Shown here in pieces: positions 1-10,508 of a DNA stretch of 64,000 nt (positions within the stretch are counted from its first letter, which is position 1; every line of letters begins with the position of its first letter). The DNA is from DATBQN01 sp963755825 (GTDB lineage Bacteria > Acidobacteriota > Thermoanaerobaculia > Multivoradales > UBA5704), in the NCBI GenBank assembly GCA_963755825.1, contig CAVWLA010000003.1:434001-498000 (forward strand), given 5' to 3'. The notes below the pieces were generated by a model. The model had not been told where the DNA came from. It did not search any database and worked only from the letters and a program-made list of their open reading frames with translations. The translations under genes and the position numbers were made by a program.

Positions 1-188
1 CGAGGCCGCGCCGCTCGCGCAGGATCGGGGCGCTCTTCTCCTGGTCGTTCCAGAAGCCGGCGTCCTCGAGCTGGTGGTCGATCTCCGCCAGCTTCCGCTC
101 TAGGCCTGCCTCCTCAAAGATACCCCCGGAGGTTGGTGAGCTGGCTGGCGAGCTTGTCGATGCGTTGCTGCACTTCGGAGGCGATCAT
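1..188 (-). CDS. prfB: Peptide chain release factor 2, 5' part, with programmed +1 frameshift (runs off window)
   Basis: RF2 releases nascent chains at UGA and UAA codons. Translation starts at the ATG at 188 and runs 24 codons (MIASEVQQRIDK... ending LRGYL) to an in-frame TGA at 116-114. Skipping one base at the CTT TGA junction opens the next frame, which reads EEAGLERKLAEIDHQLEDAG and then FWNDQEKS... to the window edge. That matches the conserved RF2 N-terminal helical region, including the usual 'W-N-D' element. The rest of the protein lies outside the window. It follows lnt by 113 bp on the same strand. The frameshift is the family's known autoregulatory device: low RF2 lets ribosomes shift and make more RF2. 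The short zero-frame reading alone would be missed by simple ORF calling. Confidence 0.93.
114..129 (-). promoter_or_regulatory. prfB programmed +1 frameshift site
   Basis: On the minus strand this reads CCGGGGGTATCTTTGA: a G-rich Shine-Dalgarno-like stretch, TAT, the slippery CTT codon and the UGA stop. It is nearly the textbook RF2 site. The base after UGA is G rather than the C usual in E. coli, so the shifted frame inserts Glu (GAG) instead of Asp. Confidence 0.93.
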
Positions 189-301
189 GGCGTCTGGCGA
201 GACCTCGGGGTGGGTTCGGCGGGCGGCCGGAGCGGCGGCCCGAGCAGGTGTCGACGGATGATACCAAACGTCCGCCGGAAGCCGGCGGGCGGCCGGCTTC
301 G

Positions 302-1954
302 TCAGGCGGAGGCCGGCGCGGCGCCGGCGCTCGGCGCCTCGCCGGGCTCCTCCTCCCGGCGAGGCGCCCGCCGCCGCCAGGTGCCGGCGACGGCGAGGAG
401 GGCGAGGAGCGTCGAGAGCGCCGGCACCAGGGCCGGGTGGCGGCTGTAGGCGGTGAGCCCCGAGCGGCCGGCGACGCGGGCGCGGATGACGCCCGGCCGG
501 AAGAGCGCCAGGTCGCTCGCCAGCGAGCCGTCCGGGGCGATCAGCGCCGAGACGCCGGTAATGGCGGCGCGCAGCATCGGCCGGCGGTTCTCGGCGGCGC
601 GGAAGCGGGCGGCGCGCAGGTGCTGCCAGGGGGCGGCGGTGTCGCCGTACCAGGCGTCGTTGGTGATCGTCACCAGGATCGTCGCGCCGCCGCGCACCAG
701 CTCGGCCACCTCGGCCGGGAAGACCACCTCGTAGCAGATCGACATCCCCAGCCGCTCGCTCTCCCAGGGAAGGAGGTGGACGCCGTTCCCAGCCTGGAAG
801 GTGCCCGCCTCGCGCGCCAGCTTGCGGACGAAGGAGAAGACGTCGCGAAACGGCACGTACTCGCCGAAGGGGACGAGGTGGCGCTTGTCGTAACGCGCGA
901 GAGCCCCCTGCGGCGAAAGCAGGTAGGCGGAGTTGAAGACGGTGTCGCCCGCCTCGTGGGTCGAGTTGAAGATCAGCGAGCAGCCGCGCGACGAGGTGAG
1001 CGCCTCGACGTCCCGCGCGAAGCCCGGATCGCGGTCGAAGGAGTAGGGCCAGGCGGCGCTCTCCGGCCAGACGACGAGGGTGCCCGGGGCGCAGAGCGGC
1101 TCGGTCATGGCGAGGAGGCGCCGATAGTTCGCCTGCACCGCGCCCTCGTCGTACTCGCGGAGGTTGGCGATGTTGGGCTGCACCAGGCGGATCGGCGAGC
1201 GCTCGGAGGACGCCGCGGTCGCCGGCGACTCGATCGCCGCGTCGATCGCTTCTCCCTCCGGGACGAGCCGGCCGGCGCCGCGGTCGGCCGCCGCGCGGCC
1301 GGCGAGGCCGAGGACCAAGAGCGGCACGGCGATCCCCGCCGCGAGCGGCTCCCAGCGGCGCCGGGCGAGGGCGGCCGCGGCGCCGGTCGCCGCCAGGACG
1401 GCGAGGAACGAGACGCCGTAGGCGCCGATCCAGGCGCTCGCCGCGAGGGCGCCGGGGACCGCCACCCAGGAGTAGGCGGTGAGGTTCCAGGGGAAGCCGC
1501 CGCCGAGGTAGGTGCGCAGCCATTCGAGCGCCACCCAGAGCGCCGGCAGGGCGGCGAGCGGCAGCAGGCCGCCGCGCCGCCAGAGCCGCGCGCCGAGGGC
1601 GCCGAAGGCGGCGTGGAAGAGCGCCAGGTAAGCTGCGAGGAGGGTGAGAAGGACGATCGAGAGCGGCCGCGAGATGCCGCCAAAGGTGACGATCGTCGGC
1701 GGGATCCAGGAGAGGGCGGCGAGCCAGGCGACCAGGCCGTGGACGAAGGCGAGGAGGCCGGCGCGCCGCGCCGAGAGCAGCAGGACGAGAGGCGAGAGGG
1801 CGATCCACGGCGCCACGAGGAGGGGGTGGCGCTCGAACTGCAGCGCGTAGACGAGGCCGCCGGCGGCGGCGAGGAGGAGCCAGAGGAGCGCCATCGCCAC
1901 CCCGCGCCGCGGCGGCCAGGCGCCCGCGGGCGGCGACGATCGCGGTCGCGGCAA
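302..1954 (-). CDS. lnt: Apolipoprotein N-acyltransferase
   Basis: Lnt transfers a third acyl chain to the N-terminal cysteine of lipoproteins in the inner membrane, completing triacylated lipoproteins in diderms. The 550-residue product has an N-terminal block of about six to seven hydrophobic segments (roughly residues 20-220) followed by a nitrilase-fold domain. The Glu-Lys-Cys triad is visible as WPESAAW (Glu298), DKRHLVPFGEYVPF (Lys357) and MSICYEVVFP (Cys407). A hydrophobic stretch near the C terminus fits the last membrane helix. The most upstream start is a TTG at 1954, 5 bp after the SPOR gene. An internal ATG at 1894, just before the first membrane helix, is an equally plausible start. 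It sits between the SPOR gene and prfB on the same strand. Confidence 0.95.
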   Translation of the reverse strand: MPRPRSSPPAGAWPPRRGVAMALLWLLLAAAGGLVYALQFERHPLLVAPWIALSPLVLLLSARRAGLLAFVHGLVAWLAALSWIPPTIVTFGGISRPLSIVLLTLLAAYLALFHAAFGALGARLWRRGGLLPLAALPALWVALEWLRTYLGGGFPWNLTAYSWVAVPGALAASAWIGAYGVSFLAVLAATGAAAALARRRWEPLAAGIAVPLLVLGLAGRAAADRGAGRLVPEGEAIDAAIESPATAASSERSPIRLVQPNIANLREYDEGAVQANYRRLLAMTEPLCAPGTLVVWPESAAWPYSFDRDPGFARDVEALTSSRGCSLIFNSTHEAGDTVFNSAYLLSPQGALARYDKRHLVPFGEYVPFRDVFSFVRKLAREAGTFQAGNGVHLLPWESERLGMSICYEVVFPAEVAELVRGGATILVTITNDAWYGDTAAPWQHLRAARFRAAENRRPMLRAAITGVSALIAPDGSLASDLALFRPGVIRARVAGRSGLTAYSRHPALVPALSTLLALLAVAGTWRRRAPRREEEPGEAPSAGAAPASA

Positions 1955-1959
1955 GGTCG

Positions 1960-2784
1960 CTACTCGGTCAGCCAGGTGTCGAGCTTGAACGCCTTGCGGA
2001 CCCGGTCGGCTTCCTTCTGGGCGCTCGTCCGGCTGGTGAACGGGCCGACCCGCACGCGGTACATGGTGCGGCCGTCGACGGTCAGCGGCGAGACGAAGGC
2101 GCGCTCGCCGCCGCGCGACAGGCGGTCCTTCATCTTCTTCGCCTCGTTGGCATCGGCGGAGGCGAACACCTGGATGACGACGGTGCCGGCTCCCGGCTGA
2201 GCGGCGGCGGGATGGGAGGCGCCCGCTGCCGAGCCCGTACCGTTCCGCCCCGTCCCCTCGGCATCGCGGGCGGTCGATTCCTCGGGGAGCGGCCGGCTGC
2301 TCACCACGTCGCCGTCATCGGCCGCGGCGGCACGGGTCGGAGCCGATGCCGGTGTCGGGACGCGACGGGTGACCGGGGGGCTCGGGATCGGCGCGCTGTC
2401 GGCGGAGCCGGCGCGGTCGGCGCGCTCGGCAGCAGTGGGCCGCGGCGGAGCGGGCGGCGGCGTCTCGGCATTGGCGGAGCTCGCCGCGGGCGGCTCGCTT
2501 CCCGCCGCCTCGCCGCCTTTGCCGCCCCTGCCGCCGCGGCGACGCGACTCGTCGCTGAAGAACTTGAGCTCCTCGAGGTTGCGCCCCTCGGTCGCCTCGG
2601 GCGGCGGCGCCACCTTGGCGACCTGCTGCTCGCCGGCGTTGCGCTCGGCGCTGCCGCGGCCGATCCAGACGCCGGAGAAGAAGGCGGAGAGGAGGCAGAC
2701 GAGGAGAACGACGAAAGCGACGACCACCTGCCGGTTGGTCAGCGCGATCTCGTAGTAGCTGGGCTCGTGATGAGGCTCGGTCAC
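1960..2784 (-). CDS. SPOR-domain membrane protein
   Basis: A 274-residue bitopic protein. A single membrane helix lies at about residues 18-45 (VVVAFVVLLVCLLSAFFSGV), followed by a long low-complexity Pro/Ala/Ser-rich linker. A C-terminal SPOR domain starts near residue 200 (VVIQVFASADANEAKKMKDR) and has the typical MYRVRVGPFTSRTSAQKEAD element. SPOR domains bind denuded peptidoglycan glycan strands, usually at the division septum, so a cell-division or septal-wall role is likely. The topology (cytoplasmic N-tail, periplasmic SPOR) matches DedD/FtsN-like proteins, but no partner is identifiable here. It is followed 5 bp later by lnt. Confidence 0.88.
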   Translation of the reverse strand: MTEPHHEPSYYEIALTNRQVVVAFVVLLVCLLSAFFSGVWIGRGSAERNAGEQQVAKVAPPPEATEGRNLEELKFFSDESRRRGGRGGKGGEAAGSEPPAASSANAETPPPAPPRPTAAERADRAGSADSAPIPSPPVTRRVPTPASAPTRAAAADDGDVVSSRPLPEESTARDAEGTGRNGTGSAAGASHPAAAQPGAGTVVIQVFASADANEAKKMKDRLSRGGERAFVSPLTVDGRTMYRVRVGPFTSRTSAQKEADRVRKAFKLDTWLTE

Positions 2785-2858
2785 GTCTCTTCAGGGCTCC
2801 GCTGGCTGTCCGTTCCCGTTCGATGGTTCCCGGTTGAGATTTCTCGCCTGCTCCAGGC

Positions 2859-3611
2859 TCAATTCTTGACGAAGAACGACTTCAACAGCTCGATCGGCAA
2901 CGGGAAGACGATCGTCGAGTTCTTCTCCGAGGCGATCTCGGTCAGCGTCTGCAGGTAGCGCAGCTGCAGGGCGACCGGGTTGGCGGAGATGATCGCCGCC
3001 GCCTCCGCCAGCTTGGCCGAAGCCTGCATCTCGCCCTCGGCGTGGATGATCTTACCGCGCTTCTCGCGCTCGGCCTCGGCCTGGCGCGCCATGGCGCGCT
3101 GCATCTCCTGCGGCAGGTCGATGTCCTTGACCTCGACCGTCGACACCTTGATGCCGAACGGCACGGTATGGGCGTCGATGATCTCCTGCAGCCGCGCGTT
3201 GAGCTTGTCGCGCTCGGAGAGCAGCTCGTCGAGCTCGGCCTGGCCGAGCACCGAGCGCAGGGTCGTCTGCGCCAGCTGCGAGGTGGCGTTCAGGTAGTTC
3301 TCGATCTCGACGATCGCCTTCTGCGGATCGATGACCCGGAAGTAGACGACGGCGGAGACCTTCACCGAGACGTTGTCCCGCGTGATGATGTCCTGCGGCG
3401 GCACCGAGAAGACGATGGTGCGCAGCGGCACCTTCACCATGCGCTCGAAGGGCCAGAAGATGAGCACCAGGCCGGGGCCCTTGGCGCGGCGCGACAGGCG
3501 GCCGACCCAGAAGGTGACGGCGCGCTCGTACTCGTTGAGCACGTTGACCCAGCGCGAGAACAGGAAGAGCGCGACGACCAGCACGACGGCGATGCCGGCG
3601 AGGTTGTTCAT
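2859..3611 (-). CDS. Slipin / stomatin-like SPFH-domain protein
   Basis: A 250-residue SPFH-family protein. The N-terminal hydrophobic anchor (residues about 4-20) precedes the SPFH/band-7 domain, with the family signatures [28 protein letters not shown] and [16 protein letters not shown] charged coiled-coil segment ([21 protein letters not shown]) follows, then a C-terminal oligomerisation tail. Slipins assemble membrane-associated cages and are often encoded with NfeD proteases, which can cleave the slipin C terminus. That pairing is seen here: the nfeD gene lies 42 bp upstream on the same strand. Likely role: membrane microdomain organisation or protein quality control. Confidence 0.93.
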   Translation of the reverse strand: MNNLAGIAVVLVVALFLFSRWVNVLNEYERAVTFWVGRLSRRAKGPGLVLIFWPFERMVKVPLRTIVFSVPPQDIITRDNVSVKVSAVVYFRVIDPQKAIVEIENYLNATSQLAQTTLRSVLGQAELDELLSERDKLNARLQEIIDAHTVPFGIKVSTVEVKDIDLPQEMQRAMARQAEAEREKRGKIIHAEGEMQASAKLAEAAAIISANPVALQLRYLQTLTEIASEKNSTIVFPLPIELLKSFFVKN

Positions 3612-3653
3612 CGGACGACCCCTTTCGAACGGCGCGTTCGTCGAACGCGGCGA

Positions 3654-4990
3654 CTAGATCCCGGAGATGATGGAAGCGGCGGCGCGGCGCGGCCGCACCC
3701 GCAGCAGAAAGTCCTCGATCGCCACCACCTCGATCGGCTCGCCGCCGGCGACCGGCTCGTCGGCGACGGCGTCCCACAGCTCGCCGTGGATGAACACCTT
3801 GCCGCGCGGCGCGATCGCCGTCCGCGCCGTGCCGATCTCGTTGAGCAGCCCCTCGGCGCCGGTGCGCACCGGCAGCCGCGCGGCCCACATCACCCGCCAG
3901 GCGAGGAAGCCGACGACGAGGGCGGTGAAGAGGGCGAGCGAGATGACGACGTCGAGGCTCACCCGGAGCGCCGGCTCCGGGCTCTTGAAGAGCATCAGCG
4001 AGCCGATCACCATGGCGACGATGCCGGCGAGGCCGAGGAGACCGTGGCTGGCGGTCTTGATCTCGATGAAGAAGAAGACCAGGGCGAGGGCGAGGAGCGC
4101 CACCCCCGCGTAGTTGACCGGCAGCACGGAGAGGGCATAGAGGCCGAGCACCAGGCCGATGCCGCCGACGACGCCGGGGAGCACCGCCCCGGGTGCATCA
4201 GCTCGAAGAAGAGGCCGAGGCTGCCGAGGGTGAGCAGCAGGTAGGCGACGTTGGGGTCGACGACCGTCGCCAGCAGGCGGCGCAGCGGCGACATCTCGAC
4301 GTCCTCGACCGCCGCCGCCGCCGTGTGGAGGACGATCGACGCCTCGCCCTTCTTCACCAGCCGGCCGTCGATCGCCGCGAGGAGGCGCGGCAGCGAGGGC
4401 TCGACGAGGTCGATCAGGTGGGCGGCGAGCGCCTCGTCGGCGGTGAACGAGCGGCTGTCGACGACCGCCGTCTCGGCGAGCGCCGCGTTGCGGCCGTTGC
4501 GCGCCGCCAGCGAGCGGATGGTCGCCGCGAAGTCCTGCTCGATCTTCTTGCCCATCACCCCTTCGATGGTCTCGCCGCGGCCGCCCACCGGATGCGCCGC
4601 GCCGGTGTTGGTGCCCGGCGCCATCGCCGCCACGTCGCTCGCCATGAGCAGGAAGAAGCCGGCCGATGCCGCCTCGGCGCCCGACGGCGCCACGTAGACG
4701 ACGACCGGCGTCTTCGCCGCCAGCATGGCGGTGAACGACTCGCGCATCGAGGTCGACAGGCCGCCCGGCGTGTCGAGCTCGAGAACGACCGCCGCGGCAC
4801 GCGCGGCGTCGGCCCGCGCCAGCGAGTCGGCGATGAACTCCGCCGCCACCGGATGGAGGATCGAGTGCAGCTTGACGACGAAGACCTCGCCGGCCGGCGG
4901 CGCCGCGGCGGTCGCGGCGGAGAGGAGCGGCGCCAGCGCGACCACCGCCAGCAGGCGGGCGAGGGACCTCGACGAGCGCGCGGATGGCAT
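3654..4990 (-). CDS. NfeD-family membrane serine protease, frameshifted in this sequence
   Basis: The N-terminal half, read from the ATG at 4990, has a signal peptide and a ClpP-like protease domain: LELDTPGGLSTSMRESF, then APSGAEAASAGFFLLMASD with the SAG nucleophile region, then GKKIEQDF with a candidate catalytic Lys. It reaches LFFELMHPG, where the frame is lost. The rest is in another frame: VLPGVVGGIGLVLGLYAL, several membrane helices and a C-terminal OB-fold NfeD domain ending SIISGI. The two halves join at a G run near 4191-4194, where one extra G would restore a normal protein of about 445 residues. The break is either a sequencing or assembly deletion or a recent mutation. A TATACT -10-like box lies 11 nt before the ATG. 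It is paired with the downstream slipin gene. Confidence 0.9.
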
Positions 4991-5022
4991 GGGCTCTCGC
5001 CAGTATATCGCGGCCCGTCCGC

Positions 5023-7305
<2,283 letters not shown>

Positions 7306-7495
7306 CCTGCCTCCTCGCCGGCTCGCCCGGCGCTCCCCGCGAGCGCCGCATCGCCGCGGAATCCCGCGCGGCGCGCCCCGCGCCCGAGTGTAACAGTCGG
7401 CGCGCGCCCGTCCCCTTGACCGCCGCGCGCGCACCTAGCCTTATGGGAAGTTGGAGATCGCTGCATCCTTGCGAGCGAGGGAAGGGTTCGGACGC

Positions 7496-9568
7496 ATGGA
7501 CGAGCTCGCCGGGCGAGCCTGCGGAATCGATGATGGAGAGCGGTCGCGCGACCGGCGCGGCCGCCGCCCGCCGCCGCTCCGCGGCGCCGCCCGCCACGCG
7601 GCGCGCCTCGCGGCGCTCGCCCTCTGCCTCGTCCTCTACGGCTTCGCCCGGCTGCCGACGCTCTCCACCGGCGAGCGCGCCGCGCTCGCCGGCCGCTTCG
7701 CCTTCGAGCGCCTGGCGCTGCCGGTGCCCGCCGGGGTGGCGCCGCGGAGCGTCCGTCAGGTATCGCCGAGCATGCGGAAGATCGCCGGCTGGGTCTCCGC
7801 CGTCGGCGCCGCCATCGCCGTCCACGACCTCGACGGCGACGGCCTCGACAACGACGCCTGCTGGGTCGACCCGCGCTACGACCAGGCGCTCGTCGCGCCG
7901 CTGCCGGGGACCGGCGACCGCTTCCCGATGTTCGCCCTCGACCCGGCGCCGCTCGCCTACGACGCGCGGACGACGGCACCGATGGGCTGCCTCGCCGGCG
8001 ACTTCAACGAGGACGGCCTGACCGACCTCCTCGTCTACTACTGGGGGCGGCCGCCGATCGCCTTCCTGCGCCGCGCCGGCACCGGCGCCGGCGCCAGCCT
8101 CGACCGCGCCGCCTTCGCCGCGGTCGAGGTGGCGAGCGGCCCCGACCCGGCGCACCAGCGCTGGTACACCAACGCATTGACCAGCGCCGACGTCGACGGC
8201 GACGGCCACCTCGACCTCATCGTCGGCAACTACTTCCAGGACGGCGCCCGCATTCTCGACGACCGCGACAGCGGCCCCGAAGAGATGCAGCGCTCGATGT
8301 CGCACGCCCCCAACGGCGGCAGGAACCGCCTCCTGCTCTTCGACCGCGCCACCGCCGGCGAGCGGCCGACGGTCGCCTTCCGCGACGTGCCCGACGCCTT
8401 CGATCACCAGACCACGGACTCGTGGACGCTCGCCATCGGCGCCGCCGACCTCGACGGCGACCTGCTGCCCGAGATCTATTTCGCCAACGACTTCGGCAAC
8501 GACCGCCTGCTCCGCAACCTGTCGACCCCCGGCCACCCGCGCTTCGCCGTCCTCCACGGCGAGCGCCGGCTCGGCACGCCGCGCTCGAAGATCCTCGGCC
8601 GCGACTCGTTCAAGGGCATGGGCGTCGACTTCGCCGACCTGAACGGCGACGGCCGGCTGGACATCTACGTCAGCAACATCGCCCAGGACTACGCGCTCGA
8701 GGAGAACCACTTCGTCTGGATGAGCACCGGCGAGACCCGCCGCATGCGCGACGGCATCGCGCCCTACGAGGACGCGAGCGAGCCGCTCGGCCTGGCGCGC
8801 AGCGCCTGGGGCTGGGACGCCCGCTTCGTCGACTTCGACAACGACGGCGTCCCCGAAGCGGTGCAGGCGACCGGGTTCCTGCGCGGCCGCGTCAACCGCT
8901 GGCCGGAGCTGCAGGAGCTCGCCATGGGCAACGACAACCTCCTCCACATGCTCTCCTGCTGGCCGTTCTTCCGCCCCGGCGACGACCTCTCCGGCCACGC
9001 CCACGACCCCTTCTTCGTGCGCGCCGCCTCCGGCCGCTACTTCGACGTGGCGCCAGAGCTCGGCTTCGGCTTCGGCCAGGTGAGCCGCGGCCTCGCCGTC
9101 GCCGACGTCGACGGCGACGGCCGGCTCGACCTCGCGGTCGCCAACCAGTGGGGCGACTCCTACCTCTACCGCAACCGCAGCCCGCACCCCGGCGCCTTCC
9201 TCGGCCTCGACCTGCGCCTGCCGGTGGCGACGGGGCTCGACGGGCCGGGAGCGCGCGCCGGGCGGCCGGCGATCGGCGCCCAGGCGACCGTCGTCCTCCC
9301 CGACGGGCGGCGGCTGGTCGCCCAGGTGGACGGCGGCAGCGGCCACTCCGGCAAGCGCGCGCCGACCCTCCACTTCGGTCTCGGCGCGCTGCCGAGAGAC
9401 GCGTCGCTGCCCGTCGAGGTCCGCTGGCGGAGCGCCGCCGGCGCCCTCCACGTCCACACCTTCCACCTGGCGCCGGGCTGGCACCGGCTGTTCCTCGACG
9501 CGCCGGCCGCCCAGGACACGCCGGCCGCGAGAGGCGTCATCGCGAGCGCCGCGGTGAGGGCAGCCTGA
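7496..9568 (+). CDS. UnbV-like FG-GAP/ASPIC repeat protein of an enediyne-type PKS cassette
   Basis: A 690-residue exported protein with an N-terminal hydrophobic segment (about residues 33-52, AARLAALALCLVLYGFA). It has at least six calcium-binding-type FG-GAP/VCBS loops: DFNEDGLTDLLVYY, DVDGDGHLDLIVGNYF, DLDGDLLPEIYFAND, DLNGDGRLDIYVSN, DFDNDGVPEAVQATG and DVDGDGRLDLAVANQWG. The C terminus is an ASPIC/UnbV domain (IGAQATVVLPDGRRLVAQVDG then GSGHSGKRAP). The ASPIC/UnbV domain is named after the UnbV protein of enediyne clusters. One base separates its stop from the UnbU-like gene, which in turn overlaps the PKS, so a shared transcript is likely. Its exact role in enediyne pathways is unknown. 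The start is the ATG at 7496, preceded by GAGGGAAGG. Confidence 0.85.
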   Translation: MDELAGRACGIDDGERSRDRRGRRPPPLRGAARHAARLAALALCLVLYGFARLPTLSTGERAALAGRFAFERLALPVPAGVAPRSVRQVSPSMRKIAGWVSAVGAAIAVHDLDGDGLDNDACWVDPRYDQALVAPLPGTGDRFPMFALDPAPLAYDARTTAPMGCLAGDFNEDGLTDLLVYYWGRPPIAFLRRAGTGAGASLDRAAFAAVEVASGPDPAHQRWYTNALTSADVDGDGHLDLIVGNYFQDGARILDDRDSGPEEMQRSMSHAPNGGRNRLLLFDRATAGERPTVAFRDVPDAFDHQTTDSWTLAIGAADLDGDLLPEIYFANDFGNDRLLRNLSTPGHPRFAVLHGERRLGTPRSKILGRDSFKGMGVDFADLNGDGRLDIYVSNIAQDYALEENHFVWMSTGETRRMRDGIAPYEDASEPLGLARSAWGWDARFVDFDNDGVPEAVQATGFLRGRVNRWPELQELAMGNDNLLHMLSCWPFFRPGDDLSGHAHDPFFVRAASGRYFDVAPELGFGFGQVSRGLAVADVDGDGRLDLAVANQWGDSYLYRNRSPHPGAFLGLDLRLPVATGLDGPGARAGRPAIGAQATVVLPDGRRLVAQVDGGSGHSGKRAPTLHFGLGALPRDASLPVEVRWRSAAGALHVHTFHLAPGWHRLFLDAPAAQDTPAARGVIASAAVRAA

Positions 9569-9569
9569 G

Positions 9570-10508
9570 ATGGAGCCGGCGCCCGACCTCCGCCTGCCGG
9601 CGCTACGCCGCTTCGCCGCCGCCATCACGCTCCTCAACCTCCTCGGCCACACCTGGTTCGGCTTCGAGCAGTCCTGGGCGGCGCCGCTCGTCGCCCTCGG
9701 CGTCGCCTACGCGACCGAGATCCTGCTCGAATGGATCGACGCCCGCCGGGAGGGGCGGCCGTCGCGCTTCCCGGCCAGGGGGCTGAAGGAGAACGTCGAC
9801 TTCCTGCTCTCCGCCCACATCTCCGGCCTCGCCGTCGGCATGCTCCTCTACGCCGACGACCGCCTGGCGCCGGTCGCCTTCGCGACGGCGGCGGCGATCG
9901 GCTCGAAGCACGTCTTCAATCTCACCCAGGGCGGGCGGACCCGTCATCTCCTCAACCCGTCGAACATCGGGATCACGGCGACGCTCCTCGCCTTCCCCTC
10001 GGTGGGCATCGCGCAGCCCTACATGTTCACCGAGAACCTGAGCCCGGCCGGCGCCTGGATCCTCCCCGCCCTGCTGGTCCTGGCGGGCACCTTCCTCAAC
10101 GCGCGCTTCACCCGCAAGCTGCCGCTCGTCGCTGGCTGGCTCGGCGGCTTCCTCCTCCAGGCGCTCGTCCGCGACTGGCTGTTCGGCAACCGCCTCGCCG
10201 CGTCGCTGATGCCGGTGACGGGGGTCGCCTTTCTGCTCTTCAGCTTCTACATGGTGACCGATCCGGCGACGACGCCGGTTCCGGCGCGCCGGCAGGTCGC
10301 CTTCGGCGCCGCGGTCGCCGCTGCCTATGGCGCCCTGGTGGCGTCGCACGTCGTCTTCGGGCTCTTCTTCGCCCTCGCCATCGTCGGCTCGCTGCGCGCC
10401 GCCGCCATCGCCCTCCAGGCGCTCGCCGCCCGCCGACGCTCGGCGCTCCCCGCCGATGCCGCGGTAGCAACCGTCGCGGGCGCCGCCCTCGGAGATCCCG
10501 GCCTGTGA
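9570..10508 (+). CDS. UnbU-like integral membrane protein of an enediyne-type PKS cassette
   Basis: A 312-residue multi-pass membrane protein with roughly seven to eight hydrophobic helices. Signatures include LLNLLGHTWFGFEQSW, LSAHISGLAVGMLLYADD, GRTRHLLNPSNIGITATLL and FSFYMVTDPATTPVPARRQ. The last two resemble RnfD/NqrB-type proteins, the superfamily to which enediyne UnbU proteins belong. The gene starts one base after the UnbV stop. Its TGA overlaps the GTG start of the PKS (GTGA), so translational coupling is likely. Family knowledge: UnbU is one of the five conserved enediyne warhead cassette genes, of unproven function. A general RnfD-like protein would be the alternative, but the position between UnbV and PKSE argues strongly for UnbU. 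Confidence 0.85.
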   Translation: MEPAPDLRLPALRRFAAAITLLNLLGHTWFGFEQSWAAPLVALGVAYATEILLEWIDARREGRPSRFPARGLKENVDFLLSAHISGLAVGMLLYADDRLAPVAFATAAAIGSKHVFNLTQGGRTRHLLNPSNIGITATLLAFPSVGIAQPYMFTENLSPAGAWILPALLVLAGTFLNARFTRKLPLVAGWLGGFLLQALVRDWLFGNRLAASLMPVTGVAFLLFSFYMVTDPATTPVPARRQVAFGAAVAAAYGALVASHVVFGLFFALAIVGSLRAAAIALQALAARRRSALPADAAVATVAGAALGDPGL

